Shown here one piece after another: positions 16,628 through 24,643 of a DNA stretch of 64,000 nucleotides. The notes below the pieces were generated by a model. That model worked only from the letters and a program-made list of their open reading frames with translations, ran no database searches and was not told the DNA's origin. The stretch is from CBDBLK01 sp965215445 (GTDB lineage Bacteria; Bdellovibrionota; Bacteriovoracia; Bacteriovoracales; Bacteriovoracaceae). Every line of letters begins with the position of its first letter. The stretch's first letter is position 1. Made by a program: the position numbers and the translations under genes. The DNA lies in contig CBDCDT010000002.1 of assembly GCA_965215445.1 (NCBI GenBank), positions 1,612,001 to 1,676,000 of the forward strand. Reading direction: 5' to 3'.

Positions 16628-19243
16628 CTACCGCCGCCGGCGGGAACTCTTTTTGCGCGTACTTTTGCCACTTTTGTTGTCCTGGGAGCGAAACGGCCTT
16701 TTTTTGCCGGGAAAGGCCGTTTTGCGTCTTCTGGTAAAGCGCTTTTCTTTGAAGCATTTTTCGCAAATATTGAATTTGGCGTTGTCGGGCATTTTTGTCC
16801 CGCAACTGGTGCAGGTCAGGACGATTTTGTCGGAAAGTAGAGTGTTGAGCTTTTCAATGGCGCGGGATTTGTTGTCCAGCAGTTCGGCCTCGTTGTAGAC
16901 GAAGTTTTTGTTGTTGAAATGCCTGGAAAGCCATTGATAGAGTTCCACGCATTTGATGGAAGTTTCCAGATAGTCGATGTCGTCGGATTCGGCGTTGATC
17001 GCCTCGCTGTAGATTGGCCGTGCGGTGGCGTAGTGTTTGAGAATCCAGACGTAGTATTGGACGTGTTCAATCAGTCCGAGGTTGACCGGGGCGCAGGCAA
17101 AACCGAAGACTTCGTGGGATAAAAGCTTTGTGTCGGGGTCGGCATCTTCCACCATTTCCGTCAGTTCGATCATTTCTTTTAAGTCAACACAGTAAAAGGG
17201 TTTTTGGAAATTCATGGTGTTAAAGAGTCTTAAAAACTCGGAAAGTTTCAGTGGAGTCAGGCCGTTGTCTTCCAGAGCGTCGTTGACCTGGTTGAAAATG
17301 CCCAGGTCGGGGCCGACCATACATTTGCTCTGTTGTTCCAGCTGTTGGTGCAGGGCCGTTTCGATGTTGGGAATGCCGTCTTCACACTTGGTCAGGCAGG
17401 TGACGTATCCGGTGGAGAAGCGTTGAAAGCGTCCCGCCCGCCCTGCGATTTGTTTGATTTCGCTATTTTCAATGGGGTGTTCGCGGGAGTCAATGAATTT
17501 GGAGAGAGTGGAAAAGACGATCCGGCGGATGGGCAGGTTCATGCCCATGGCGATGGCATCGGTGGAAACCATAATGTCGGTTTCCTCGGTGTCAAACTTG
17601 CGCGCCTGTTCCCGGCGCACTTCCGGCGAAAGCCTTCCGTAGACGATGGAAATTTTGAAACCCAGGCGCTCCAGGTCGCGCTTATAGCGAAGGGCATTGC
17701 GGCGGGAAAAGACAATCAGGGCGTCGGAACGTTTCAGTTCCCCCACCGTAATCGGACTTTTTTCCACCTGTAATTTGGTCATGCGCTGGTAGTTGACCAC
17801 TTCCAATTCGTCCCCGCAAAGTTGGGTAATTTTTTGAATCAATTCCAAAACCGAGGGATCGCCACAGAGGTGAACTTCTTCGGCAAAAATGTTGACCAGT
17901 GCGCGAGTCCAGGCCCAACCTCGATGGCGGTCGGCGATCATTTGAATTTCGTCGATCACACAACACTCGAAACGCTCTTGCAGGCGCGCCATCTCAACGG
18001 TGGAAGAAACGTGGGTGGCACCCGCTTTTTCAATGACTTCTTCTCCGGTCAAGAGAGTGGTCTGCACTCCTTTTTGGTTGAGGGTATCGTAGAGTTCGGC
18101 GGCCAAAAGTCTGAGCGGGGCCAGGTAGCAGCCTTTCTCTGCGCCCGCCAGTTTTTCGATGGCGTGGTGGGTTTTTCCCGAATTGGTCGGCCCCATGTGA
18201 TAGACGATTTTTCTTTTGACTCCCCTGACTTGGGAGTGAACCCAAAATTCTCCAATATAATCCTGCAAAATTTTTCCAGAAATATCTTTTTGCTTGAGGA
18301 TGGTGACCGACTTGACCAGTTTTTTAAATTCTCTGAGCAGGTAGCTTTCGTGGCGCCACTGGCGCAATCCCAATTGCTTGAAAAATTTTTGGAATTCGTG
18401 TTCCTCCACCAATTCTGGCTTGAGTCCCTCTTGGTACAGGTAGTGGGTAAAAAAGGGTTTGAGTTTTTTCTCCCGGATCAGGCCCAATTCCGAGGGGTAG
18501 AGAAATATCTCCTGAATTTTATTTTTCGCCTGCTCCTTGATTTTGCTCAAGGTGGAACGTCTTAAAGCGTAGCGCATTTTATACAGCAGTTTATCCACTT
18601 TTCCTTGCATTTCAGCAAAGGCCAAACTTTCGGTCTCCAAGTCCGCACCATCCAGAGCGGAGACAATTTGGGCCTTCCCCGTTTCGATGTATTGGTGAAG
18701 GGTGTTCCAGATATAGTCTCTCAGTTGGGCGCGGTAATCGCCCAGACAACTGTTGCATTGACAGGCCAGTTCTTTGGAGCTTTTGGCCGGAGAGAAATTT
18801 TGTTTGAGTAACGCTTGGGTTTCTTCGTGATGTTTTTTGCCGTCTTTGATCCAGACCTCAAAGAAAAGCTGGTGGGAGGCAAGCGTTGTTTCCAGGTCTT
18901 CAGATTCTTCAGACTCCAGGGCAAACATTTCCTTTTCGGGCATGAGATAGTCTTCGATAAAGCAGGCATTGAAGACGCATCCGCGCTGGAAAAATTGTTG
19001 GAGCGGCACAAAGTGTTTTTCAAAAAGAGTAATTAGAGAGGGATGAAGCTTAAACAGGGCGTGCAGTCCGGTGTGAATATTTTGCAGGACTGAAAGAATC
19101 TGCAGTGCTTGCTCCGTCGAACGGACGTATTCGCTTTCTTCGTCAGCGAGGGTACTCAGTTTGACTATTGACTTGCGCTCGCTTTCGAGGAGGTCACTAA
19201 TTTCTTGAAAATCTAAAAGGGGGGGGAGGTGATATTGAGACAA
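16628..19243 (-). CDS. SUV3-like DExH-box RNA helicase
   Basis: A 871-residue protein. About 350 residues of helical N-terminal region precede the helicase core, which shows Walker A MGPTNSGKTHHAIEKL, motif Ia HVSSTVEMA, Walker B VIDEIQMIAD (DEIQ, as in SUV3), STDAIAMGMNLPI and the arginine-finger motif QIAGRAGRF. The C-terminus has a four-Cys zinc ribbon (CTSCGTK...ICEKCF) and a very basic tail. SUV3 works with 3' exoribonucleases in mitochondrial RNA decay, and bacterial homologues are patchy. The start is TTG 19243, three bases after the transporter stop; the ribosome site is weak. Probably the last gene of a three-gene unit. Confidence 0.9.
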   Translation of the reverse strand: MSQYHLPPLLDFQEISDLLESERKSIVKLSTLADEESEYVRSTEQALQILSVLQNIHTGLHALFKLHPSLITLFEKHFVPLQQFFQRGCVFNACFIEDYLMPEKEMFALESEESEDLETTLASHQLFFEVWIKDGKKHHEETQALLKQNFSPAKSSKELACQCNSCLGDYRAQLRDYIWNTLHQYIETGKAQIVSALDGADLETESLAFAEMQGKVDKLLYKMRYALRRSTLSKIKEQAKNKIQEIFLYPSELGLIREKKLKPFFTHYLYQEGLKPELVEEHEFQKFFKQLGLRQWRHESYLLREFKKLVKSVTILKQKDISGKILQDYIGEFWVHSQVRGVKRKIVYHMGPTNSGKTHHAIEKLAGAEKGCYLAPLRLLAAELYDTLNQKGVQTTLLTGEEVIEKAGATHVSSTVEMARLQERFECCVIDEIQMIADRHRGWAWTRALVNIFAEEVHLCGDPSVLELIQKITQLCGDELEVVNYQRMTKLQVEKSPITVGELKRSDALIVFSRRNALRYKRDLERLGFKISIVYGRLSPEVRREQARKFDTEETDIMVSTDAIAMGMNLPIRRIVFSTLSKFIDSREHPIENSEIKQIAGRAGRFQRFSTGYVTCLTKCEDGIPNIETALHQQLEQQSKCMVGPDLGIFNQVNDALEDNGLTPLKLSEFLRLFNTMNFQKPFYCVDLKEMIELTEMVEDADPDTKLLSHEVFGFACAPVNLGLIEHVQYYVWILKHYATARPIYSEAINAESDDIDYLETSIKCVELYQWLSRHFNNKNFVYNEAELLDNKSRAIEKLNTLLSDKIVLTCTSCGTKMPDNAKFNICEKCFKEKRFTRRRKTAFPGKKRPFRSQDNKSGKSTRKKSSRRRR

Positions 19244-19246
19244 AGA

Positions 19247-20500
19247 TTATCCAGTCGTGCTTTGGGCACGGTATTTCCAGGGTTTCCAGTGTTGAAAGAA
19301 CAGGATCAGGCAGACAGACCATAAAGCCAGCAATCCGAAGGTGGCGCTTTTAATAAACCAGGCGGATTGAAAAAAGATTAGCAGCAAAGAGATTGCCCCT
19401 TTGGAAAAGCGGTAGGCCACCATGTCCACGATGTACTTGGCACCGTATTTTTGTTGTTGGTTAAATCTAAAATAAAGCAATTCCTTGGCGGCGGCAAAGA
19501 GCGAATAGTCCAGGCCCTTAAAAGTGGCAAAGACCATCGCCACCGGCCACAGGGCAGTTCCGCCAAACAGTGCGCCCAGACAGAAAGTAGCGGCGTAAAT
19601 GATGGGAACGCTGTGGTGGATGGTTTTGGTGGAAAAGGCACTGAGGACAAAGGGAAGCACGAAAAATTGCACCACCATGGAGAGGGTATTGATGCCCGAG
19701 TAGAGCCTTCCCAAAAATTGGGTCTTTTGGGATTTATCACCGAGATTGCTCTCCAAAAAGAGGTTGAACTGAAAGTCGGCCAAGGTGATGACAAACTGAC
19801 TGATTGACACCAGGAGGACGATCAGCAGAACTTTGCTTCCCACTCCCCGAATGGAGCGCAAGGGAGATGCTTTTTCGCAAGTTTTGGCCTGGAATTTTTC
19901 TCTATCCGCGGCCTTCCAAAAGCACGCGCCCGAAAGGAGGGTGAGCACCACTCCCAAAATCAGCACCAACTCGGTGGGGAAGTGTCCCGCCAGGTATCCG
20001 GTGGCAAGGCCCCCTAAAACGCCGCCGATGCTGCCACAGGCCCCTAATGGCCCGTAGACTACCTTGGCCAAGGCAGCACTGTTGTTGGCATTGAAGTATC
20101 CCAACACCAGGTGAACCAAAAGCACGATGTAGACTTCTTTGGCGATAAACAGGGCGTAGGCGGCGTAAACATTTCCCGCTCCCGCCGGCCAGACCAGACT
20201 GGCGAGGGCAACACTGCTTGCCAGTGCGGTTGAGGCAAACAGGTGGCGGGAGGAAATGCGAACTTGAAAGCGGTTGTAGAGGGCGACGGTTCCGGCAAGG
20301 GCCAAGACCGAATACAACCACACATAGGGCGAGTTTTTGGCCCCCGAAGCGTTCAGAAAAAGGGCGGTGGCCACCGAGCGCACCATGGGATAGGCGCACA
20401 GGATGAGAAACATGGTAGCGCACACCAAGAAGAGATCGCGGCGTTCTCGTCGGGAGAGTTGTGCCAGTTGGCCTTTTATGGCGGTCAGTGAAAAGTGCAT
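19247..20500 (-). CDS. NTT-like (ATP/ADP translocase family) membrane transporter
   Basis: A 417-residue polytopic membrane protein with about 11-12 hydrophobic segments. It opens ERRDLFLVCATMFLILCAYPMVRSVATALFL. The C-terminal stretch AAAKELLYFRFNQQQKYGAKYIVDMVAYRFSKG has the K-E-x-L-Y...K..K...D....R..K pattern of the nucleotide transporter (TlcA/NTT) superfamily. Classical members exchange ATP for ADP in intracellular parasites, and free-living relatives have unknown cargo; the substrate here cannot be called. Start ATG 20500, one base after the DtxR-like gene's stop, so the regulator probably controls it. A longer frame upstream overlaps the regulator and is not used. Confidence 0.75.
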   Translation of the reverse strand: MHFSLTAIKGQLAQLSRRERRDLFLVCATMFLILCAYPMVRSVATALFLNASGAKNSPYVWLYSVLALAGTVALYNRFQVRISSRHLFASTALASSVALASLVWPAGAGNVYAAYALFIAKEVYIVLLVHLVLGYFNANNSAALAKVVYGPLGACGSIGGVLGGLATGYLAGHFPTELVLILGVVLTLLSGACFWKAADREKFQAKTCEKASPLRSIRGVGSKVLLIVLLVSISQFVITLADFQFNLFLESNLGDKSQKTQFLGRLYSGINTLSMVVQFFVLPFVLSAFSTKTIHHSVPIIYAATFCLGALFGGTALWPVAMVFATFKGLDYSLFAAAKELLYFRFNQQQKYGAKYIVDMVAYRFSKGAISLLLIFFQSAWFIKSATFGLLALWSVCLILFFQHWKPWKYRAQSTTG

Positions 20501-20501
20501 T

Positions 20502-21080
20502 TTATTGGAGATACCGGTCACCCTCTTGAACTTCGACAAAGTCTTCGGCGCTTTCAAAACGACACAGGTCGAGGGTTGTCTCAAAGTGAAAGCGTTCGGG
20601 CAATTGACTCTTGTCCAGGTTTTCACAAGTGCAGACCAAGTCTTTCATAAAATCAAAAAATTTGGAACTGGTTTCGGGACTCATCAAGTGCTCCATTTGG
20701 CACGAATCTTTGGCGGCGGTGGATTCGCTCACGCCCACAAAATCCCGCAAAAAATAAAACAGCAGAGTGCGCGCCGAGAGGATGTGGTGAACTTCCCGGT
20801 GGCCAAGTGAGGTGAGTTGGACAAATTTGCTACCCTCTTCTTCGGTGGCCAGGCCCTTTTTTTTCAAACTGGCGAGGGCATTGGAAACCGAACCCTTGGT
20901 GAGATTTAATTCTTTGGCGATGTCGGTTACCCGGGCGTAACCCCGCCCCTCTTTGAGTTTGTGGATGGTCAGCAGGTAGTGCACCATGGAGTGGGAAAGC
21001 TCTTCGGTCAAAAAGTTAGCCTTGGGATTGTTCATGACTCTATCTAGCAAGAACCTTTGGTCGCCGTCAAATCTTGACAT
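20502..21080 (-). CDS. DtxR/MntR-like metal-dependent transcriptional regulator
   Basis: Has the family layout: a winged helix (about residues 25-90: HSMVHYLLTIHKL..GRGYARVTDIAKELNLTKGSVSNALASLKKKGL), then a dimer and metal-binding part with LTSLGHREVHHIL, RTLLFYFLRDFVGVSE and a C-x-M-E-H ligand block. Relatives repress iron or manganese uptake when loaded with metal. The start is uncertain: ATG 21080 leaves 43 bases to the divergent gene, ATG 21035 is also possible, and a still longer frame would overlap the neighbour. It leads the unit containing the NTT-like transporter and SUV3-like helicase, which suggests metal-linked control of those genes. Confidence 0.82.
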   Translation of the reverse strand: MSRFDGDQRFLLDRVMNNPKANFLTEELSHSMVHYLLTIHKLKEGRGYARVTDIAKELNLTKGSVSNALASLKKKGLATEEEGSKFVQLTSLGHREVHHILSARTLLFYFLRDFVGVSESTAAKDSCQMEHLMSPETSSKFFDFMKDLVCTCENLDKSQLPERFHFETTLDLCRFESAEDFVEVQEGDRYLQ

Positions 21081-21123
21081 GGCTTGTTGCGCAATGGTGA
21101 AATCTGGGTTCAGGAGGTGTAGT

Positions 21124-21759
21124 ATGCAAAGTTTCAAAGTTTTGATGGTATCGGTGTTTTTTTCGGCCCAGGTATTCGGCGACGTTCCCGATCTCTACTA
21201 TTTGGAGGACGCAAAGGATGGGAATATTCCCGTTCACGCTTGCTTGCGTGTTTCTGATTCCGAGGGGCGGGACGCAGACCAGTCGAGTGTAAGTTTCCTC
21301 ACGGTCAATGGGTTTGATTGTTCGCTGGTGGCCGAAATAACCCAATCGCAGTTGATTGCCTTTTTGCTCTCTCAACAAAATTTGAGCGAGGGGGAGAGAC
21401 TCGCCAAGGCGAGGGCCTACAGGCAAAACCGCGACACCCTTTACGGGTTGTCTGTCATCACCGGCGTTTTTGGTGCGGTTAATTTTGCCATGACTATAAA
21501 AAAAGTGCCGCGAACCTGGGTTTCCGGAGCGATATTGTTTTTGACCGCCGGGGGTCTTGGATGGCTCGGATACGATATGGACAAAAAGGCCAACGACTCC
21601 TTTATCATCAATGATGATTTTTTGTTGAGGCAACAAGTGCGCACGAAAGTCATCGGGGGAACCTCAGAGGCCCACAAAATGTTCTTGGAGAAATTTACCG
21701 ATTTCCTAAACCAGACCGGCACGGGAATTGAATCCGGCAAGGCCGTGCAAATGCACTGA
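21124..21759 (+). CDS. Exported membrane protein, family of four (member 1)
   Basis: A 211-residue protein with signal peptide (MQSFKVLMVSVFFSAQVFG), then PDLYYLED..., a conserved HAC, a second Cys, ...EITQSQLIAFLLSQ, two hydrophobic helices near 115-165 and a C-terminal motif GGTSEAHKMFLEKFTDFLN. The same order (YYLE, AC, C, EL..L.AF.LS, helix hairpin, G.S.A...F.DFLN..G) is found in the genes at 21768, 41790 and 42463, so they form a paralogous family I do not recognise. AGGAGG at 21112-21117 sets the start; the longer upstream frame is not used. Divergent from the DtxR-like gene. Confidence 0.82.
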   Translation: MQSFKVLMVSVFFSAQVFGDVPDLYYLEDAKDGNIPVHACLRVSDSEGRDADQSSVSFLTVNGFDCSLVAEITQSQLIAFLLSQQNLSEGERLAKARAYRQNRDTLYGLSVITGVFGAVNFAMTIKKVPRTWVSGAILFLTAGGLGWLGYDMDKKANDSFIINDDFLLRQQVRTKVIGGTSEAHKMFLEKFTDFLNQTGTGIESGKAVQMH

Positions 21760-21767
21760 AGTTTATT

Positions 21768-22301
21768 ATGATGCTGCTATTTTCTATCGCCCTCTTCTTT
21801 GCTTCAACGGGCTTTGCGCAAGGCCAGCCTCCCGATTTTTATTACCTGGAAAATTTGGAGAGTGAAACCATCTCCGTCCGTGCCTGCCAGGAGGCCGGGG
21901 CCGATTGCGCCGTGGTGGCCGAACTCACCAGGCCAGAACTGATGGCCTTTTTGTTGTCTCAGCGAGGTATGAAAGTTGGGGAAAAAAATTATTACAAGAT
22001 GTCTGTAACTTCGATTCTTGCCGGTACATCCATTATTTTCGTTGGGGAGGGCTTTCAATTAGCTTGGGCCAGCAGGCTTCCAGCAGGGGTGTTTATTGCA
22101 CTCGGTGCCGCTTTTGGACTGGCCGAAATTTTTCAAGAGAGGGGCGGGGCCAAAAGTGACCTGGCAGACCACGTCCGCAGCGGAATTATCGGGGGAAGTT
22201 CGGAAGCTAACAGGGAGATTTTAGAGAGATTTACGGATTTTCTCAACAATCGGGCCAGCGCGGGAACCGATTTTGCCCCTGAAACTGTTTTGCCCCAGTA
22301 A
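21768..22301 (+). CDS. Exported membrane protein, family of four (member 2)
   Basis: A 177-residue paralogue of the gene 8 bases upstream. It has a signal peptide (LLFSIALFFASTGFAQG), PPDFYYLEN, VRAC, ELTRPELMAFLLSQ, two short hydrophobic helices near 85-130 and GGSSEANREILERFTDFLNN near the end. Only one ~12-residue gap separates the two conserved Cys, against a longer insertion in members 1 and 4. Tandem position suggests local duplication and joint expression, perhaps as a heteromer. Function unknown. Confidence 0.8.
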   Translation: MMLLFSIALFFASTGFAQGQPPDFYYLENLESETISVRACQEAGADCAVVAELTRPELMAFLLSQRGMKVGEKNYYKMSVTSILAGTSIIFVGEGFQLAWASRLPAGVFIALGAAFGLAEIFQERGGAKSDLADHVRSGIIGGSSEANREILERFTDFLNNRASAGTDFAPETVLPQ

Positions 22302-22339
22302 AAGTTCAAAAAATTTTCCCAAATGACGATAAGTTCTTC

Positions 22340-23869
22340 GTGACTCAACAAGTTTATAAACTTTGTGTGCTGATATTGGCAGTGGCCTTGAGTGGCCCGC
22401 TTGTGGCCAAGTCCAAACTCACCGATGAAGAGCATCTGCTGAGTCAGGACTATGTGGATGAAATCGGCGCTCAGGGACAAATTCAAAAGGAATGTGAAAA
22501 ATTGGGTGACCCGCTGGTGTGCCAGGGAAGGGCCGCCAAAACCAAATTTTTAGGGGCGAATTCCCAGAGTATTCAAATGGCCGCCAAAATGTACGCCATG
22601 GTTATGCCCGCCATCGGCCTGGCCGGAGGTGGGGATTTTACCAAAAGGGGTGAAGAGGGCGGCAAGGCCAAGGATTATTGCCAGTATATCGCCACGGCGG
22701 TGGAGGGGATTGCCAAAATGAAACAACAGGCGGCCCAGCAACACCTCGCCAATTTGCCCGAAAATCAGGCCACGCGCCAAAAAGACACTCTCTACAAGGC
22801 GGCCCGCAGTCACGAGGAGCGCGCCAGCAACCACAAAATCCAGGCGGTGGGCTGGACGGCGATCACCGCTTGCTATGCGGCCTACCTGCCCGTCTCCTTC
22901 GGCGACTGGAAACTCTACGCCAAAATGGGAGCGGCGGGATTTTTGGCGGCCTTTTTTACCAGCGAGGTCAAGGCCCACCGGGAGTACGCCGCCAAAATCC
23001 GCAAAATTGCCGACGGCCTTCCCGGCCCCGGGGACTGCAATCCGGTCACCGATACCCATTGTTTTTGTTCCAAGCCCAAAGTCAGTGCGGCGGATTTGCC
23101 CCACTATCAAAAATACTGCATCCCCTATTTGCACAAGAGGCAAATGGCGGAGAGTTCCTATCACGTCCCCTGCACGAACCAGAGTTTAAGGCCCGATGCC
23201 CAGTGTACCTGCATTAGGGAAGACACCTGTTTTGACAAAAAATATTTTACCGACATCAAACTGCCCCACCTGCAACCCTTTTTAAGTTCACCGGAAGGTG
23301 AAGATGTACGCGCACTGATGCGGGGTGAACTCAAAGGCGGCCGGCTTTCAGGCCGCGCCGATGCCGCCGGAAAGAGGGCCATCGGGATTCTCCGCAAGGC
23401 CGCCGGGGATAAAGTGCCCAAGGCCCGGGCCTTAAATCCACGCCAGGGGAGTGATGCCCGCCTGATCGAATCCATGGGAGTACCCCGCCCACTGGCCGCG
23501 TTGACGGCGGGAAGCGCTCCCGCCAAGGCCACCTTCCCCGGTTGGGCCAAAGGCGCGGTGGGCGCTCTGCCTAAGAGAAAGGGGAAAGCGAGCAAGTCCT
23601 CGAAAAATCAGGTCTGGAAATTCAACCAGGCCAAGGGCCTCAACCGTGCAAAGGCCTCTAAGAAAAAGGGATTTGACCCCAACCGATTGCTCAAGCAACT
23701 GGGGAAAAAGAAAGGCCCCGCCTCTGCTTCCGGCAACAAGATACTCACCTTCGCCCCCGCCAACCGCGAAGTCGCCCAGGTTCACCGCCAGGACAACAGG
23801 AACCTCTTCGATATCGTCTCCTACCGCTACAAAATCAGCGCCTGGAGAAGGCTGCAAGTCACTCCTTGA
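22340..23869 (+). CDS. Exported protein with central hydrophobic region and Cys pairs; unknown function
   Basis: A 509-residue protein starting at GTG 22340, with a signal peptide (YKLCVLILAVALSGPLVAKS). Residues ~100-200 are helical, with a hydrophobic pair (WTAITACYAAYLPVSF, GAAGFLAAFFTSEV). A cysteine-rich block follows (HCFCSKPK, CTCIREDTCFDKKYF), then a basic C-terminal ~180 residues rich in Lys, Ala and Gly. It is not a member of the four-gene family upstream but lies 38 bases behind it and shares the export signal. No known domain recognised. Confidence 0.8.
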   Translation: MTQQVYKLCVLILAVALSGPLVAKSKLTDEEHLLSQDYVDEIGAQGQIQKECEKLGDPLVCQGRAAKTKFLGANSQSIQMAAKMYAMVMPAIGLAGGGDFTKRGEEGGKAKDYCQYIATAVEGIAKMKQQAAQQHLANLPENQATRQKDTLYKAARSHEERASNHKIQAVGWTAITACYAAYLPVSFGDWKLYAKMGAAGFLAAFFTSEVKAHREYAAKIRKIADGLPGPGDCNPVTDTHCFCSKPKVSAADLPHYQKYCIPYLHKRQMAESSYHVPCTNQSLRPDAQCTCIREDTCFDKKYFTDIKLPHLQPFLSSPEGEDVRALMRGELKGGRLSGRADAAGKRAIGILRKAAGDKVPKARALNPRQGSDARLIESMGVPRPLAALTAGSAPAKATFPGWAKGAVGALPKRKGKASKSSKNQVWKFNQAKGLNRAKASKKKGFDPNRLLKQLGKKKGPASASGNKILTFAPANREVAQVHRQDNRNLFDIVSYRYKISAWRRLQVTP

Positions 23870-23899
23870 AAAAGCGCGCGCAAACCTGTAAAAAGAGGC

Positions 23900-24640
23900 A
23901 TGTCATCAATACTGCCTTGGAACCAGTCTTTAATCGTCATCCCCACCTTCAATGAAATTGACAATGTGGGGAAAATGGTTGCCCGTCTATTTGAACTCTA
24001 CCCGGAAGTTCATTTATTGATCGTCGAGGACAATTCTCCCGACGGCACGGCCGAAGTGGTGAAGAAGCTTCAGGAAAAGCATCCTCGTTTGTTCATGCTG
24101 GAGCGGAGGGGAAAACTGGGGTTGGCGAGCGCCTATATTGAAGGTTTTCACTGGGCGTTGGCGCGAGACTACCAGTTTGTCTTTGAAATGGACTGCGATT
24201 TTAGCCACGACCCGGCCCAGGTTTGTGAGCTTTTGACCGCTGCAAAAGACTGTGATTTGGTGATAGGAGGACGCTATAAGGGCGGGATTCGGGTCATCAA
24301 CTGGCCCTTACACCGCCTGCTTTTAAGCTACCTGGCCAATGTCTACATTCGCCTGGTGACCGGGATTCCGGTATGGGATGCCACCGGTGGGTTCAAGTGT
24401 TTTACCAGGAAGGCGCTTATGAGTCTGGACTTGGGCCAGGTTTTCTCTCGGGGTTATATTTTCCAGTTTGAATTGACCTATAAAATTTGGGTTTTGGGGC
24501 TTTCCGTGGTGGAAGTTCCCATCGTTTTTTCCGAACGCCGCGATGGCCAGAGCAAAATGGGTGGCGGAATTATTTTTGAGGCGCTCTTTGCGGTTTTGCG
24601 CCTGCGCTTTAAACAACTCTCGGGAACTTTATTTCACTGA
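23900..24640 (+). CDS. Polyprenol-phosphate mannosyltransferase-like glycosyltransferase (GT2)
   Basis: A 246-residue family 2 glycosyltransferase of the DPM1 type, without extra membrane domains. It starts with LIVIPTFNEIDNVGKMV, has the nucleotide-sugar pocket LLIVEDNSPDGTAEVV, the DxD-like ..EMDCDFSHDPAQV, GGRYKGG and the DPM1-like VTGIPVWDATGGFKCFTRKAL and YIFQFELTYKI..LG. Such enzymes transfer mannose or a similar sugar from a nucleotide to a lipid phosphate at the inner membrane for later glycan or lipoprotein modification. Start ATG 23900. It converges on the next gene with three bases between stops. Confidence 0.9.
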   Translation: MSSILPWNQSLIVIPTFNEIDNVGKMVARLFELYPEVHLLIVEDNSPDGTAEVVKKLQEKHPRLFMLERRGKLGLASAYIEGFHWALARDYQFVFEMDCDFSHDPAQVCELLTAAKDCDLVIGGRYKGGIRVINWPLHRLLLSYLANVYIRLVTGIPVWDATGGFKCFTRKALMSLDLGQVFSRGYIFQFELTYKIWVLGLSVVEVPIVFSERRDGQSKMGGGIIFEALFAVLRLRFKQLSGTLFH

Positions 24641-24643
24641 CGC

